Assembly: GCA_003343805.1 (NCBI GenBank)
Contig: QAKM01000038.1
Span: 1-21,511, forward strand
Reading direction: 5' to 3'
From: Bacillota bacterium
GTDB lineage: Bacteria > Bacillota > Clostridia > Christensenellales > Borkfalkiaceae
DNA: 21,511 bases
A model generated the notes under the pieces. The model searched no databases, was not told where the DNA came from, and saw only the letters and a program-made list of their open reading frames with translations. Made by a program: the position numbers and the translations under genes. Shown piece by piece: positions 20,140 to 21,511 of this stretch (positions within the stretch are counted from its first letter, which is position 1; every line of letters starts with the position of its first letter).

Positions 20140-21511
20140 CATGGCAAAGGGCGGGCGCGCGCCCGTCCGGCTGGATGCCAACAGCAAGAAGATCTTCTCG
20201 CGCCTCATGCGCTATCTCTTTGTCGACCACAAGGGCAAGTTTTTGTTTGCCTGCGCGCTCATCGTCGTCTCTGCGCTCGCCTCGGTGGGCGGGTCGATGT
20301 TCCTCGGCATCTTTGTCGATCAGTACATCTCCCCCCTCATCGGGCAGGCCGATCCCGATTGGAGCGGCTTTGTCGGCGCGCTCTGTGCGATGGGCGGCAT
20401 CTATCTTGCGGGCGTCGTGTGCAACTACACCTATTTCCGCATCATGGTCGTCGTGGCGCAGGGAACGATGAAGCGCCTGAGGAACGAGATGTTCTCGCAT
20501 ATGCAGACGCTCCCCTTAAAGTTCTTCGATACGCACACGCACGGCACGCTCATGAGCCGTTACACCAACGATACCGATGTGCTCCGGCAGATGCTCTCGC
20601 AGACCATCCCGCAGCTCATCAACTCGACGGTGACCATCGTCGGTACCTTCTGCATGATGGTGTTCTATTCCGCGACGCTGACGCTCGTCGCCATGATCTT
20701 CGTCGTGGGGATGTTCCTCTTCACGCAGAAGCTCGCAAAGCGCAGCGGCGGATACTTTTTACAGCAGCAGCGCGCGCTCGCTTCTGTCAACGGCTACATC
20801 GAGGAAATGATGAGCGGCCAGCGCGTCGTCAAGGTGTTCAATCACGAGGAAAAGGCCAAGGCGACCTTCCGCACGCTCAACGAGGATCTGCGCGTCAATG
20901 CGACCAAGGCGAACGTGCTCACCAACGTCATCGGGCCCATCTCCAACAACATCGGCTATATCCAGTATATCATCGTGGCGTTTGCGGCGGCCTTCCTCGT
21001 CATGGAGGGGAATTGGTACGCGCTCTCCATCTACGGCTTCACGCAGGGCCTGGGCGGGGCGTTGACGCTCGGCGCCATCGTCTCCTTCCTCAACTTCGTG
21101 CGCTCCTTCAATATGCCCATCCAGCAGGTCACGCAGCAGTTCAACGCCATCGTGCAGGCGTTTGCGGGCGCCGAGCGCATCTTCGAGATGCTCGACGCCG
21201 TGCCAGAGGACGAGGGCGGCGACGTGACGCTCGTCAAGGTGACAAAGACGGGCGAGAATTGGTACGAGGAGCGCGAGGACGGCGACCTCTGGGCATGGAA
21301 GGTGCCGGACGGCAGCCCCGCGGGCCATCACTTCGTGCTCTTGAAGGGCGACATCCGCTTCTACGGCGTCACGTTCGGCTATGAGGAGGGAAAGACCGTC
21401 CTTCACGACATCTCCCTTTATGCAAAGCCCGGGCAGAAGATCGCCTTTGTCGGCTCGACGGGCGCGGGCAAGACGACGATCACCAACCTCATCAACCGCT
21501 TCTACGACATC
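20123..21511 (+). CDS. ABC exporter half-transporter, catalytic partner (3' end beyond window)
   Basis: 463 residues visible, open to the right edge. Six membrane helices (about 35-325) with the coupling segment FFDTHTHGTLMSRYTNDTD near 137-155, then the start of the nucleotide-binding domain with canonical Walker A GSTGAGKT (444-451). Signature, Walker B and H-loop lie outside. Between membrane and ATP domains there is an extra stretch of about 45 residues (KTGENWYEEREDGDLWAWKV...) seen in clostridial members of this half. ATG 20123 is chosen because AGGAGGTGA lies eight bases upstream; it overlaps the preceding stop by 17 bases. It pairs with the preceding half-transporter. Confidence 0.9.
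   Translation, partial: MPMPNNMAKGGRAPVRLDANSKKIFSRLMRYLFVDHKGKFLFACALIVVSALASVGGSMFLGIFVDQYISPLIGQADPDWSGFVGALCAMGGIYLAGVVCNYTYFRIMVVVAQGTMKRLRNEMFSHMQTLPLKFFDTHTHGTLMSRYTNDTDVLRQMLSQTIPQLINSTVTIVGTFCMMVFYSATLTLVAMIFVVGMFLFTQKLAKRSGGYFLQQQRALASVNGYIEEMMSGQRVVKVFNHEEKAKATFRTLNEDLRVNATKANVLTNVIGPISNNIGYIQYIIVAFAAAFLVMEGNWYALSIYGFTQGLGGALTLGAIVSFLNFVRSFNMPIQQVTQQFNAIVQAFAGAERIFEMLDAVPEDEGGDVTLVKVTKTGENWYEEREDGDLWAWKVPDGSPAGHHFVLLKGDIRFYGVTFGYEEGKTVLHDISLYAKPGQKIAFVGSTGAGKTTITNLINRFYDI

Overview
The window is about 21.5 kb of GC-rich, densely coded bacterial chromosome. Shine-Dalgarno sites of the AGGAGG type, TTGACA/TATAAT promoters, intrinsic hairpin plus T-run terminators and an AddAB pair in place of RecBCD point to Bacillota, most likely an anaerobic Clostridia-type gut organism (rubrerythrin, cysteine desulfidase and clostridial-style ABC exporters). 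The taxon is an inference from gene content. No rRNA gene or CRISPR array is present.

Layout. 1-4.4 kb, minus strand: the start of an ArsR/SmtB regulator (cut by the left edge) behind its own promoter and probable operator; a SERCA-like calcium P-type ATPase; and an unrecognised lipoprotein. 4.5-11.6 kb, plus strand: a divergent promoter region, then addB-addA overlapping by 4 nt (DNA break processing), a small membrane protein of unknown role, and a strong double-hairpin terminator. 11.7-14.2 kb, plus strand: rubrerythrin, two tiny overlapping genes that I do not recognise, then a lipoprotein-anchored HtrA-like protease with a PDZ domain. 14.8-16.1 kb, minus strand: a CyuA/UPF0597 cysteine desulfidase.

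Two stretches are unusual. Between 14.4 and 14.8 kb lies a non-coding block made of two degenerate tandem units of roughly 180 nt plus a decayed edge copy. The units share conserved single-stranded-looking segments, while their stems differ by compensating changes. Each ends in a hairpin with a symmetric GA/GA internal loop between two helices. The same hairpin recurs at 17.25 kb inside a broken tRNA-Gly. Between 16.1 and 17.4 kb, visibly A-richer DNA carries small accessory-type genes (one RHH-like), a gene remnant, an orphan consensus promoter and a tRNA-Gly(CCC) cluster with one intact gene, one broken gene and one 3'-end fragment. This looks like an eroded integration site.

17.6-21.5 kb, plus strand: a 54-aa protein, then a MarR regulator with a textbook operator over its own -10 box, driving two overlapping ABC exporter half-transporters. 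The first has a degenerate ATP site. The second is canonical as far as visible and is cut by the right edge. Together they look like a self-regulated heterodimeric multidrug-type exporter.
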